From Pseudomonas anguilliseptica (GTDB lineage Bacteria > Pseudomonadota > Gammaproteobacteria > Pseudomonadales > Pseudomonadaceae): 46,287 bases of DNA. Positions within the stretch are counted from its first letter, which is position 1, and each line of letters opens with the position of its first letter. The stretch is taken from assembly GCF_021375795.1 (NCBI RefSeq), contig NZ_JAEIOI010000008.1, positions 1-46,287 on the forward strand. The letters are read 5' to 3'. A program made the position numbers and the translations under genes. Below the pieces are notes generated by a model. It did no database searches. It was not told the DNA's origin and was given only the letters and a program-made list of their open reading frames with translations. Shown here piece by piece: positions 8,242 to 17,108 of the stretch.

Positions 8242-8691
8242 CCGGCGGAAGAAGAAAAGTCACACCAGGCGATCAATTTTCCTGCTTTGCCCTTATAATC
8301 GCGCCCCGACTATAAGGACGCCTCCTGTTCGGGCCTTGCCGTATCGCTGATGCTTGATGCACCAGCTCTGCCCCAGAGAGTCGCCCACTTCGCGCTGCCT
8401 CCGGCTGCTGCTTACTCCCACGTAAAGCACCTGCAATCCCTGCATGGCTGCTCTATGTCGTCGAGAAGCGCGCCCAGCAGACGTGTTTTGAGGTTCACGA
8501 CTCCAAAAGAGCGTGAAAAGAACGGTTTGGAAAACTTCACAAGAGTGTGGCGAAAATGAACGATCTCGCGGTTGGCATCTGCATCCAGAAGCCTGCTTCC
8601 CTCAACCCTGAGCGTCTCGGCGACTGCTGATCGGCTGTGTTCACACAAGCTAACTAACGTCTTTTGAGTGCTGGTTTGCGGAGAAGTGGTA
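8242..8691 (+). other. Long gene-poor leader upstream of mqo
   Basis: This 450-nt stretch has no convincing gene. A TATAAT at 8294-8299 could start a transcript with a leader of nearly 390 nt before mqo. An open frame at 8350-8559 (69 codons) has no ribosome site and was not called. A-rich patches around 8510-8550 (AAAAGAGC, AAAAGAACGG) could bind Hfq or Crc. No known riboswitch was recognised. Confidence 0.35.
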
Positions 8692-10194
8692 ATGGCGCAG
8701 AACGATTACGAAACAGTGGATGTGGTGCTGGTGGGTGCCGGCATCATGAGTGCGACCTTGGCCGTGCTGCTGAAAGAACTCGACCCGGCGATCAAGCTGG
8801 AAGTGCTCGAGATGATGGAAGCCGGGGCGGTTGAAAGCTCCAACCCCTGGAACAACGCAGGCACCGGCCACGCTGGCCTGTGCGAGCTGAACTACACGCC
8901 GGAATCGGCGGACGGTTCGATCGACATCAAGAAGTCGGTGACCATCAATACCCAGTTCGAAGAGTCCAAGCAGTTCTGGGCCTACCTGGTCGAGAAAGGC
9001 CGCTTCGGTTCACCCAAATCGTTTATCAACCCGGTGCCTCACCTGAGCTTCGTGCGCGGCCAAAAAGGTATTGATTACCTGAAGAAGCGCTTCAACGCAC
9101 TGACCGCACACCATGCCTTTGCAGACATGGAATACACCGAAGACCGCGCCACGCTGGCCGAGTGGATGCCTCTGATGATGCCGGGGCGCGATGCGCACGA
9201 GCCGATCGCCGCGACCCGCGTCATGGCTGGTACCGACGTCAACTTCGGCAACCTGACCAAGAGCCTGCTCGCGCACCTCGGCCAACAGGCCGACGCCAAG
9301 GTTACCTGCAAGCAGAAAGTGGTTGGCCTCAAGCGCAGCGGCCAAGGCTGGCTGGTCAGCGTCAAGGACCTGCAGAGCGGCAACAGCCGTGAAATCCAGG
9401 CCAAGTTCGTCTTCCTCGGCGCCGGTGGCGCGGCGCTGCCGCTGCTGCAGATGTCCGGCATTCCGGAAGGCAAAGGCTTTGGCGGCTTCCCGGTCAGCGG
9501 CCAGTGGCTGCGCTGCGACAACCCAGAGGTGGTCAAGCAGCACCAGGCCAAGGTTTACAGTCAGGCAGCCGTGGGCTCGCCGCCCATGTCCGTGCCGCAC
9601 CTGGACACCCGCGTGGTAGACGGCAAGACTTCGCTGCTGTTCGGCCCTTACGCCGGCTTTACCACCAAGTTCCTCAAGCGCGGTTCGTTCCTTGACCTGC
9701 CGCTGTCGATCCGCTTCAACAACATCGGCCCGATGCTGGCAGTGGCGCGCGACAACTTCGACCTGACCCGCTACCTGGTCAAGGAAGTGCTGCAATCCGA
9801 AGCCCAGCGCCTGGAAACCCTGCGCGGTTTCTATCCGCTGGCCAAGGCTGAGGACTGGAGGCTGGAAATCGCCGGTCAACGCGTGCAGATCATCAAGAAA
9901 GACGCGAAAAACGGCGGCATCCTGCAGTTCGGCACCGAACTGGTGGCGGCCCAGGACGGCTCCATCGCTGCCCTGCTGGGTGCCTCGCCAGGCGCCTCGG
10001 TGACCGTGTCGATCATGCTCGACCTGATCCAGCGCTGCTTCGGTGAACAGCTCAAGACTGAGCAGTGGAGCCGCAAACTGAACGAAATCTTCCCGGCCCA
10101 AGGCGCTGTTCTGGCCAAGGATGCCGAGCGTTACCGCGAAGTGCAGTCGCGCTCCGATGCGCTGTTACAGCTAGAGGAAACCGTCAGCGCCTAA
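8692..10194 (+). CDS. mqo: Malate:quinone oxidoreductase
   Basis: The protein has 500 residues; ATG 8692 follows CGGAGAAG, and the upstream GTG at 8668 is rejected. The N-terminus carries a Rossmann FAD motif (VDVVLVGAGIMSATLA, residues about 9-24), followed by the MQO-like stretch SSNPWNNAGTGHAGLCELNYTP. MQO is a peripheral membrane flavoenzyme that oxidises malate to oxaloacetate and passes electrons to quinone, serving the TCA cycle alongside the fumarase encoded 7 kb away. It is a single gene between a long leader and a strong terminator. Pseudomonads often have two paralogues; I cannot tell which this is. Confidence 0.93.
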   Translation: MAQNDYETVDVVLVGAGIMSATLAVLLKELDPAIKLEVLEMMEAGAVESSNPWNNAGTGHAGLCELNYTPESADGSIDIKKSVTINTQFEESKQFWAYLVEKGRFGSPKSFINPVPHLSFVRGQKGIDYLKKRFNALTAHHAFADMEYTEDRATLAEWMPLMMPGRDAHEPIAATRVMAGTDVNFGNLTKSLLAHLGQQADAKVTCKQKVVGLKRSGQGWLVSVKDLQSGNSREIQAKFVFLGAGGAALPLLQMSGIPEGKGFGGFPVSGQWLRCDNPEVVKQHQAKVYSQAAVGSPPMSVPHLDTRVVDGKTSLLFGPYAGFTTKFLKRGSFLDLPLSIRFNNIGPMLAVARDNFDLTRYLVKEVLQSEAQRLETLRGFYPLAKAEDWRLEIAGQRVQIIKKDAKNGGILQFGTELVAAQDGSIAALLGASPGASVTVSIMLDLIQRCFGEQLKTEQWSRKLNEIFPAQGAVLAKDAERYREVQSRSDALLQLEETVSA

Positions 10195-10205
10195 TCCGCC
10201 TGGCC

Positions 10206-10239
10206 ATAAAAAAACCGCCTCTCAGGGCGGTTTTTTTAT
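10206..10239 (+). terminator. Bidirectional rho-independent terminator after mqo
   Basis: ACCGCC pairs with GGCGGT, flanked by long A and T runs; it serves mqo and the convergent PilZ gene. Confidence 0.9.
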
Positions 10240-10260
10240 GGCCGATCAATGGTGGCGGGC

Positions 10261-10623
10261 TTAGGCCGACGCCGCCATCGGCCGGAAGCTGAAGTAATGG
10301 CGCAGCGCATCGACCATCTCCACATAGTCCGCTGGCGGTGCCACCAGGGCGAACCCCGAGTCGAAGCAGCCCGGCGTTACATCCTCACGGCACCACTGGC
10401 AGGTGGCGGAAAAATCGATGTAATGCGGCGCATCATGCCCGGGAATCTTCAACCGCATATCAAAGCGCGCGCCCACCAGCATGGGCAACTGGCTGATCAG
10501 CAACATGCCATCCAGTGACACATTGCCGATATAGCCCATGGGTTTATCGGTGATGCGGTTGAACACCTTCAGGTAGTAGGGCAGCTGGTGACGCTCGATG
10601 CTGCGCTGAATATGCTTGGACAT
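10261..10623 (-). CDS. PilZ-domain protein (c-di-GMP binding)
   Basis: A 120-residue protein made almost entirely of one PilZ-like domain. The RxxxR motif is at residues 7-11 (RSIER), and the second motif (D/N)xSxxG is seen as NVSLDG near residue 34. These arginines and the Asn/Ser/Gly turn bind c-di-GMP in known PilZ proteins. There is no second domain or membrane segment, so it is probably a small adaptor. Its neighbours do not reveal a partner, but two GGDEF proteins are encoded within 14 kb. Confidence 0.8.
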   Translation of the reverse strand: MSKHIQRSIERHQLPYYLKVFNRITDKPMGYIGNVSLDGMLLISQLPMLVGARFDMRLKIPGHDAPHYIDFSATCQWCREDVTPGCFDSGFALVAPPADYVEMVDALRHYFSFRPMAASA

Positions 10624-10683
10624 AGTGGCAAATCGCTATAGATGGCCATTGAGTATGGCCTTACTACTGCGCTTAAACCAGAT

Positions 10684-11106
10684 TCAGGAACAGCGATCAG
10701 CCACCTGGCTCTGCAATTGCTGACGAGCGGTATCCACCTGCTGATCGCTGTAATACTCGCGCTCACCATTGGCGTCGGTGCGGTAATAACTGTAGCCCTC
10801 TGGCATATTACCTAGGCGACGGCGCAACTCCTGACATTCGGCCGCCCGCTTGGCCTGACGCTCAGCCGCCACTGCAGAAGCCTGCGCCTGCTCTTCACGA
10901 CGGGCATCGAAGAAGCGATTGGCGCGCTCCTCGCGCTCACGGGTCAACTGATCGCGCTCGACCACCTGCGGCTTGACCTCAATCTGCTGAGCACCTACCG
11001 CCGCCGGGCGCTGGCCAAAATGCACCTGGCCGTTGGCATCGGTCCAGCGGTAGATTTCCGCCGCTGCCAACCCCGGCAGCAGCAACAGACACAACAACGC
11101 ACGCAT
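10684..11106 (-). CDS. DUF4124-domain exported protein
   Basis: A 140-residue protein. A signal peptide (about residues 1-17, ending AAA) is followed by EIYRWTDANGQVHFGQRP, the hallmark of DUF4124 proteins, and then a charged, probably helical region rich in Arg/Glu/Gln. A TDANGEREYYSD segment near the C-terminus repeats the same sort of motif. The protein is expected in the periplasm; the family has no established function. It is transcribed towards the PilZ gene 60 nt away and could share its message. Confidence 0.75.
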   Translation of the reverse strand: MRALLCLLLLPGLAAAEIYRWTDANGQVHFGQRPAAVGAQQIEVKPQVVERDQLTREREERANRFFDARREEQAQASAVAAERQAKRAAECQELRRRLGNMPEGYSYYRTDANGEREYYSDQQVDTARQQLQSQVADRCS

Positions 11107-11175
11107 GGAGTCCCTCCCATCAAAACCTCAGCTTACTGCCGAGAATAGCCTCCCATGTGCCATGACGACCAGCGG

Positions 11176-11550
11176 TCAAGGCTTGACCGGGTTGACCTTG
11201 ACCGCCACATCAACGCCGTCATGCCCCAACTGGCGCAGGGTATCCATGCGCGCACGGGCACGATAGGCGTACTCGCTGGCCGGGTAGTTGGTGACGATGA
11301 ACTGATAGGTCTGCATGGCATCGACAAACAGCGCCTGACGCTCCAGGCACTGGCCGCGCAGCAGGGAGATTTCCGGCTGCATATAACGCCGTGAGCGGCT
11401 GTTACGCTCGGCCTTGGACAGCGACAGAATGGCCGCTTCACACTCGCCGCGGTCATAAGCCTCATAAGCGCTGTTGAGGTGGTGATCGAACGAGTAGCGA
11501 TTGCAACCCGTCAACCCTACCAGCAGCAGTACAACAAACAGTGTGCGCAT
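11176..11550 (-). CDS. Small TPR-like lipoprotein
   Basis: A 124-residue protein. The start at 11550 is chosen because GGAGAGG lies just upstream; the frame is open further back to 11847 but overlaps the divergent lipoprotein gene. The signal peptide ends in the lipobox LTGC (Cys16). The mature part has a helical repeat pattern (SAYEAYDRGECEAAILSL, then ALFVDAMQTYQFIVTNYP) resembling tetratricopeptide units. It is divergent from another TPR-type lipoprotein at 11699, suggesting related envelope roles. Function is unknown. Confidence 0.7.
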   Translation of the reverse strand: MRTLFVVLLLVGLTGCNRYSFDHHLNSAYEAYDRGECEAAILSLSKAERNSRSRRYMQPEISLLRGQCLERQALFVDAMQTYQFIVTNYPASEYAYRARARMDTLRQLGHDGVDVAVKVNPVKP

Positions 11551-11698
11551 AAGCCTCTCCTCCGATGAGCAGTGTATCGACTGTCCTGGAAAATTCTGCA
11601 GCAACATATCCTCTGATGGGTAATGCCGCCAGCCACTTGGCCGCAACGCACAGGCCTGACTAGACTGGCGCACACCGGCCCTGCGCCCTGGAGTTGTC

Positions 11699-12496
11699 AT
11701 GTCGTTATCGTCCCGCCTGCCGCTGCTGCTGTGTGCCGCCCTGTTGAGCGCCTGCTCACCCACCACACCGCTGTTTATCGCGCAGATCACCACCAACGAA
11801 GTGGTCGAATACAAAACCCTGAAAAACAACCGCATGCTCGCCGCCATCGAGGATGAAGGCGACCTGCTGACCTACAGCGCCCAGGCCATCCGCGATGCCA
11901 AGAGTGAACAGGCCGAGCAGCTGTACCTGACTGGGTACCGCGATGAGAAGCTCAGCGACGAGGTACGCGCCATCTCGCTGTACCAGATCGGCCTGCTGTA
12001 CATGAACCGCTTCAACGAACAACGTGACGACAACAAGGCGCTCAATTACTTCTACCAGGTGCTCAACCAGTTCCCTGCCAGCCGCGCCGCCGAACGGGCC
12101 GAGGCGCGTATCGTGATGATCCGCGCACGCGCCGACGAGCCGGTGCACAAGACCTCGCGCGAGTTACTGGCACACTGGAAGCCCAATCAGCAACTCGACC
12201 TGTACAAGCCCAGCCTCGATGCGGACATGACCCTGCTGTCGCGCCGTGCCGTGCTGAAAAACCGCGTCGGCGAAGCCGAAGAGCTGTACCTGTTGGCCTT
12301 GAGCGACCCCGGCATCCCCGCTGACATCAAGGAAAAGGCCCTGTACCAGCTCGGCCTGATGTACCTGGCTCCGGATAACCCACAAGCCAACCGTGACAAG
12401 GCCATCACCTACCTGCGCCGCCTGCTGGTGCAATTCCCCAATAGCGATCTGAATACCAAGGCCGCCCGTCATCTGGATCAGGCGCTTAATCGATAA
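11699..12496 (+). CDS. TPR-repeat lipoprotein
   Basis: A 265-residue protein with a signal peptide and lipobox LSAC (Cys19). The mature protein is helical, with units such as AISLYQIGLLYMNRFNEQ, ALNYFYQVLNQFPASRAA, ALYQLGLMYLAPDNPQAN and AITYLRRLLVQFPNSDL, typical of TPR/Sel1-like repeats seen in envelope-assembly lipoproteins. No catalytic domain is seen. Its TAA stop coincides with the first base of a MITE at 12496, so its 3' end or transcript end may have been modified by that insertion. Confidence 0.75.
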   Translation: MSLSSRLPLLLCAALLSACSPTTPLFIAQITTNEVVEYKTLKNNRMLAAIEDEGDLLTYSAQAIRDAKSEQAEQLYLTGYRDEKLSDEVRAISLYQIGLLYMNRFNEQRDDNKALNYFYQVLNQFPASRAAERAEARIVMIRARADEPVHKTSRELLAHWKPNQQLDLYKPSLDADMTLLSRRAVLKNRVGEAEELYLLALSDPGIPADIKEKALYQLGLMYLAPDNPQANRDKAITYLRRLLVQFPNSDLNTKAARHLDQALNR

Positions 12497-12636
12497 GAAC
12501 CTGTTTACGATATCGCGAGCTAAAGACCGGCAAGGCAAAAAACGGCGAGGAAGCGGAATGTACTTTTGTACATGAGCATTCCGAGCCGATTTTTAACGCA
12601 GCAGGGCCGACGCGCAGCAGATCGTATATAGGTTCT
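12496..12636. mobile_element. MITE-like inverted-repeat element, copy 1 (141 bp)
   Basis: The left end AGAACCTGTTTACGAT is matched in inverted form by the right end ATCGTATATAGGTTCT (two mismatches). The interior contains CAAGGCAAAAAACGGCGAGG, the hairpin TGTAC-TTTT-GTACA, and AACGCAGCAGGGCCGACG. The same architecture recurs at 28518-28702. There is no ORF, so it would depend on a transposase supplied elsewhere. Confidence 0.85.
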
Positions 12637-12712
12637 GGTAGTGCAGAGGAACAATGACTACAGAGTTGCGGCATAGTAGCCTCGTGCTCAGCTGCCACTC
12701 AGGAGTCTGTGC

Positions 12713-14164
12713 ATGACCTTCCGCCGCACCAAAATCGTCGCCACCCTCGGCCCATCCAGTAACAGCCCCGCCGTACTCGAACAACTGATTATCGCCGGCC
12801 TGGATGTCGCCCGCCTGAACTTCTCCCATGGCTCGCCCGACGAGCACAAGGCTCGCGCCAAGCTGGTGCGTGAACTGGCCGCCAAGCACGGCCGCCACGT
12901 TGCCCTACTGGGTGACCTGCAAGGCCCGAAAATCCGCATCGCCAAATTTGCCGACAAGCGCATCGAGCTGCAGGTCGGTGATCGCTTCACTTTCTCCACC
13001 AGCCACCCGCTCACTGCCGGCAGCCAGACCATCGTTGGCATCGACTACCCGGACTTGGTCAAGGACTGCGGTGTCGGTGACGAGCTGCTGCTCGACGACG
13101 GTCGTGTGGTCATGCGCGTGGTGGAAGCCACCGCTGATGCGCTGCACTGCGAGGTGCTGATCGGCGGCCCGCTGTCTGACCACAAGGGTATCAACCGCCG
13201 TGGCGGTGGCCTGACCGCGCCAGCTCTGACCGAGAAGGACAAGGCCGACATCAAACTGGCGGCCGAAATGGAGCTGGATTACCTGGCGGTGTCCTTCCCG
13301 CGTGATGCAGCAGATATGGAATATGCGCGCCAACTGCGCGATGAAGCCGGCGGCACTGCCTGGCTGGTAGCCAAGATCGAACGTGCCGAAGCGGTGGCTG
13401 ACGACGAAACCCTCGATGGCCTGATCCGCGCCAGCGACGCGGTGATGGTGGCCCGTGGCGACCTGGGTGTGGAGATCGGCGATGCCGAGCTGGTGGGCAT
13501 CCAGAAGAAAATCATTCTGCACGCGCGCCGCCACAACAAAGCCGTGATCACCGCAACACAGATGATGGAGTCGATGATCCAGAATCCGATGCCGACCCGA
13601 GCGGAAGTCTCCGACGTGGCCAACGCCGTGCTCGACTACACCGATGCGGTGATGCTCTCGGCGGAAAGCGCCGCTGGCGCCTACCCGCTGGAAGCTGTGC
13701 AGGCCATGGCGCGCATCTGCCTGGGCGCGGAAAAGCACCCCACCAGCAAGAAATCCAGCCACCGTATGGGCACCGAATTCGAGCGCTGCGACGAAAGCAT
13801 CGCCCTGGCAGCCATGTACACGGCCAACCACTTCCCCGGGGTGAAAGCCATCATCGCGCTGACCGAGAGTGGCTACACACCGCTGATCATGTCGCGCATC
13901 CGTTCTTCGGTACCCATCTTTGCCTTTTCTCCACACCGCGAAACCCAGGCTCGTGCGGCCATGTTCCGTGGTGTCTACACCGTGCCGTTCGACGCGGCGG
14001 CACTGCAACCGGGCGAAGTCAGCCAGGCGGCAGTGGACGAACTGCTCAAGCGCGGCGTAGTGCAGGCCGGTGACTGGGTGATACTGACCAAGGGCGACAG
14101 CTATCACACCATTGGCGGCACCAACACCATGAAGCTGCTGCATGTCGGTGAAGCACTCGTGTAA
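12713..14164 (+). CDS. pykA: Pyruvate kinase
   Basis: The protein has 483 residues, the length of pseudomonad PykA. The N-terminus RRTKIVATLGPSS binds substrate. Downstream are NFSHG, GDLQGPKIR, the active-site lysine region LVAKIERAEAV, the metal/phosphate motif MVARGDLGVEI and TATQMMESM. It converts phosphoenolpyruvate and ADP to pyruvate and ATP. The start follows CAGGAG 7 nt upstream. It has its own terminator. With PykA, the next four genes keep the P. aeruginosa PA4329-PA4333 order. Confidence 0.95.
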   Translation: MTFRRTKIVATLGPSSNSPAVLEQLIIAGLDVARLNFSHGSPDEHKARAKLVRELAAKHGRHVALLGDLQGPKIRIAKFADKRIELQVGDRFTFSTSHPLTAGSQTIVGIDYPDLVKDCGVGDELLLDDGRVVMRVVEATADALHCEVLIGGPLSDHKGINRRGGGLTAPALTEKDKADIKLAAEMELDYLAVSFPRDAADMEYARQLRDEAGGTAWLVAKIERAEAVADDETLDGLIRASDAVMVARGDLGVEIGDAELVGIQKKIILHARRHNKAVITATQMMESMIQNPMPTRAEVSDVANAVLDYTDAVMLSAESAAGAYPLEAVQAMARICLGAEKHPTSKKSSHRMGTEFERCDESIALAAMYTANHFPGVKAIIALTESGYTPLIMSRIRSSVPIFAFSPHRETQARAAMFRGVYTVPFDAAALQPGEVSQAAVDELLKRGVVQAGDWVILTKGDSYHTIGGTNTMKLLHVGEALV

Positions 14165-14181
14165 CTGCTGCGCTGCAACGC

Positions 14182-14211
14182 AAAAGGCCGCTCAATCGAG
14201 CGGCCTTTTTT
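14182..14211 (+). terminator. Rho-independent terminator after pykA
   Basis: AAAAGGCCGCTC / GAGCGGCCTTTTTT stem with a short loop, between convergent pykA and the enoyl-CoA hydratase gene. Confidence 0.9.
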
Positions 14212-14226
14212 GTTTGCTTCAAGGCA

Positions 14227-15000
14227 TCAGGCAAACTTGCTGAAGTCCGGTGTACGCCGCTGCATAAAGGCCGTCAGCGCCTCGATGGCTTCCGGCGAAC
14301 GCAGGCGCTGGCCGAACAATGCGCCCTCTTCCTCGATCACTCGGCGCAGTTGCTCGCGATCCGGCGCGCGCATCAGACGTTTGCTATCGGCCACTGCCGC
14401 TGGAGCCAACTGTTGAAAGCGCATCGCCATTTCACGGGCCTTGGCCAGAGTTGCCTCACCGCTCTCCAACGCCTGATTAGCGATGCCCCAGGTTGCGGCC
14501 TGCTCACCGGTAAAGCTCTGCCCAAGCAGCAACAATTCGGCAGCGCGGGCATGACCGAGCAAGCGCGGCAGGATCAGGCTGGAGCCGTACTCGGGACACA
14601 GGCCCAGATTGACGAAGGGCATCTTCAGCGTGGCATCGCGGCCAACGTAGACCAGGTCGCAATGCAGCAGCATGGTCGTGCCAATGCCCACGGCAGGGCC
14701 GTTAACCGCAGCCACTACCGGTTTGCTGAACTCGAACAGCGCTTGCATAAACTGGAACACTTCGCTGTTCAGGCCGGTGGGCGGTGCCTGGATAAAGTCG
14801 GCAACGTCATTGCCGCTGGTAAAGCAGCTGTCGCCGCCAGTAATCAGCACGGCGCGCACGCTTTTATCCTGATCGGCCTGCACCAGCACTTCGGCCATGC
14901 CGCTGTACATGGCGCGGGTCAGGGCATTCTTCTTGTCGGGGCGGTGCATGCGCAGGGTCAGCAGACCTTGTTCACGCTCAACCAGCAGGTGCTCGCTCAT
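14227..15000 (-). CDS. Enoyl-CoA hydratase/isomerase (crotonase family)
   Basis: The protein has 257 residues from the third of three consecutive ATGs (14998-15000), the one with best spacing from GAGGA; the first two are possible. Crotonase signatures are visible: RPDKKNALTRAMY near the N-terminus, ITGGDSCFTSGNDVADF forming the first oxyanion strand, and AVNGPAVGIGTTMLLHCDLVY forming the second. One catalytic glutamate position is occupied by a glycine/proline-containing EYGS turn, so hydratase versus isomerase activity is open. It lies downstream of the ferredoxin reductase gene on the same strand (46-nt gap), the PA4330 arrangement. Confidence 0.88.
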   Translation of the reverse strand: MSEHLLVEREQGLLTLRMHRPDKKNALTRAMYSGMAEVLVQADQDKSVRAVLITGGDSCFTSGNDVADFIQAPPTGLNSEVFQFMQALFEFSKPVVAAVNGPAVGIGTTMLLHCDLVYVGRDATLKMPFVNLGLCPEYGSSLILPRLLGHARAAELLLLGQSFTGEQAATWGIANQALESGEATLAKAREMAMRFQQLAPAAVADSKRLMRAPDREQLRRVIEEEGALFGQRLRSPEAIEALTAFMQRRTPDFSKFA

Positions 15001-15046
15001 CATCATTCCTCACGGCAGGCCACCCGCGAGCTGAGAACCTGAACGG

Positions 15047-15988
15047 CTAGCGCGCGTGGGGCAAAAAGACGTCAGCAAAAACCTGGCTGCGCGGTACACC
15101 CGCCAGATACAGGCGGCGCGCAAAGGTTTCGACGCTGTCGGGGTGGCCGCAGAGTAAGGCGAGGGTTTGCCGCGAAACAAGGCGTAGTTCGGCCAAAGCA
15201 GCCGGCAACTCGGCCGCGCAAACCAGCTCGACCTGCAGCTGCGGATGGCGGGCCGCCAGCGCCCGCAGCGGCTCGGCCAGGTAATGCGCAGCGGCATCAT
15301 GGGCCAGGTGAATAAGCCGGATAGCACCCTGGTGTTCCTGGCGCAGTGCCTCGCGCAAAACGCCATACAGCGGCGCCAGCCCGGTGCCGGCGGCCAAAAG
15401 CCAGAGCGGACGGGTCTGCCAATCCGGGTCGTAATGCAGGGCACCGCCGCGCAGCTCGCCCAGACGCAGGCTATCACCCGCCTGGAAGGCCCGCGCCGCC
15501 GTGGCAAAGGCACCGCCCTGACGACAATCGATGTGCAATTCCAGCCAGGGGTCTTCGCCAGGCAGGCTGGCCAGCGAATAGGGTCGGGCAATACCGCTCT
15601 CGGTCCATAGTTGCAGGTGCTGGCCGGCGCTGTAGCGCAGCGGCCGCTGTGGGGTCAGGCGCAGACGCAGCACATGCGCACTCAGCCAATCGCAGCTGTG
15701 AATCAACGCGGGCGCAGCATCACGCTGCGGATCGAACACTTCGACCTGCACATCAGCCACCACCTGGCATTGGCAAGCCAGTCGCCAGCCCTGCTGACGT
15801 TGCGCGGCCTCCAGGGCCTCGGGCTTGGCATCGTGCAGTTCGCCGGCCACACAACGCACCAGGCAGGCGTGGCAACTGCCGGCGCGGCAGCTATAAGGCA
15901 CGGCGATGCCAGCCGCCAGCAGGCTATCGAGCAGATTGGTGGAGATCGCAACGTCAAGGCAGTGCTCAGCGACCCGCAACTCAGGCAT
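15047..15988 (-). CDS. 2Fe-2S ferredoxin / flavin oxidoreductase
   Basis: The protein has 313 residues from ATG 15988, which sits inside the last codons of the upstream diguanylate cyclase gene. The N-terminal plant-type ferredoxin domain has the cluster motif CRAGSCHAC (about residues 34-42) plus a later Cys near 75. The following domains have RPYSLAS for FAD binding and LLAAGTGLAPLYGVL for NAD(P) binding. This is a phenol hydroxylase reductase / CDP-6-deoxy reductase-like electron donor chain; its partner oxygenase is not in the window. It matches PA4331. The 8-nt overlap with the GGDEF gene implies coupled translation. Confidence 0.88.
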   Translation of the reverse strand: MPELRVAEHCLDVAISTNLLDSLLAAGIAVPYSCRAGSCHACLVRCVAGELHDAKPEALEAAQRQQGWRLACQCQVVADVQVEVFDPQRDAAPALIHSCDWLSAHVLRLRLTPQRPLRYSAGQHLQLWTESGIARPYSLASLPGEDPWLELHIDCRQGGAFATAARAFQAGDSLRLGELRGGALHYDPDWQTRPLWLLAAGTGLAPLYGVLREALRQEHQGAIRLIHLAHDAAAHYLAEPLRALAARHPQLQVELVCAAELPAALAELRLVSRQTLALLCGHPDSVETFARRLYLAGVPRSQVFADVFLPHAR

Positions 15989-17108
15989 CCACGTCCTCCC
16001 AGGTCGCGGCACAGCGATTACGGCCGTTGCGCTTAGCCTGGTACAGCGCCTGGTCGGCACGTTGCAGGGCGTCATCAAGGTCATCATGCATGGTCAGCAG
16101 GGTCATGCCGATGGACACGCTCAGGCTCTCCACTTTCACGCCCAGCGGTTCGGCGCGACTAAAGGCTTCGCGCAGGCGCTCGCAGCAGGCGGTGAACTGA
16201 TCGGCTTCGGTATTGGGTAACAACAGCACAAATTCCTCACCGCCATAACGGGCCACCACATCGCCGTCACGCAGACAGGCGCGGGCCACGGCGGCAAAGG
16301 TTTGCAGTACACGGTCGCCAGCAGCATGGCCGTGCACATCATTGATGCGTTTGAAATGGTCCAAATCGAGCAACGCCAGGCCATGCTGGCGGTCGTGGCG
16401 CAGGTTGTCCAGCTCGCGGCTGGCCAGGCGCAGGAAGTGTCGACGGTTGCACAGGCCGGTCAACTCATCGGTGGCCGCCAGGTCTTCCAGCTGACGCATC
16501 ATGCCGCGCAGGGTGTCCTGGTGCGCTTGCAGAGCAAAACGCCGTTGGCGCATGCGCTGCCGCATGGCTTGAGCGTAACTGGCAAACAGGCACAGCCAGA
16601 TCAGCACGCCGGCCAGCACACACACCTGCATCAACGCCACACGCGGGGCACTCAGCTGGAAAGTGTAGGCCTCATAGAGGTTCAGCCCGGCAAAACCGAA
16701 GAAGGCGAACAGCGCGCAGCGGGCAAACACCCGGGGCGGCAGCTGAAATACCCCAAACAGCAGAATCAGCATGTACAGCACCAGCATGCTGCCACGGCCT
16801 TCATTGAACAGCGCCAGCAGCACCGTCAGCCAGGACAGCGCCACCAGCACCTGCGCTTCGGTCAGGCTGGGGTCGGCAAAACGCAGGTTGGCGCGCGAGA
16901 GGAACAAGCCGAGAAATGCCAGCTGGCTGATGGCCGCCAGCACTGTCAGGCTCACGGCAGTGAATGGCGTGGCATGAAACAGCCCAGCCAATACCCCAAT
17001 CCAGCACAGCAGCCCGGTCAGCCCATAGGTAGCCGCTGCCATGCCGAAACGCTTCAGCAGCAGACTTTGCAGCGTTCGCTGGGCACCCTTTTGGCTGCTT
17101 AGACTCAT
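15981..17108 (-). CDS. sadC: Membrane-bound diguanylate cyclase (SadC-like)
   Basis: The protein has 375 residues from ATG 17108 (GGAG 11 nt upstream); an alternative start lies at 17138. The N-terminal half has five to six membrane helices, followed by a short coiled linker and a GGDEF domain. The catalytic motif is GGEEF at 289-293, and an RxxD inhibitory site (RDGD, 280-283) is present, so the enzyme should be active and product-inhibited. Position between the ferredoxin reductase and fumarase genes is that of SadC (PA4332), which raises c-di-GMP to promote attachment. It is shorter than the P. aeruginosa protein as I remember it (about 490 residues), so the membrane part may differ. Confidence 0.82.
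   Translation of the reverse strand: MSLSSQKGAQRTLQSLLLKRFGMAAATYGLTGLLCWIGVLAGLFHATPFTAVSLTVLAAISQLAFLGLFLSRANLRFADPSLTEAQVLVALSWLTVLLALFNEGRGSMLVLYMLILLFGVFQLPPRVFARCALFAFFGFAGLNLYEAYTFQLSAPRVALMQVCVLAGVLIWLCLFASYAQAMRQRMRQRRFALQAHQDTLRGMMRQLEDLAATDELTGLCNRRHFLRLASRELDNLRHDRQHGLALLDLDHFKRINDVHGHAAGDRVLQTFAAVARACLRDGDVVARYGGEEFVLLLPNTEADQFTACCERLREAFSRAEPLGVKVESLSVSIGMTLLTMHDDLDDALQRADQALYQAKRNGRNRCAATWEDVDA

Noticed and set aside
8350..8559. 69-codon ORF in the mqo leader
   Set aside because: No ribosome site, no family resemblance and codon choice unlike neighbours; kept only as part of the leader note.
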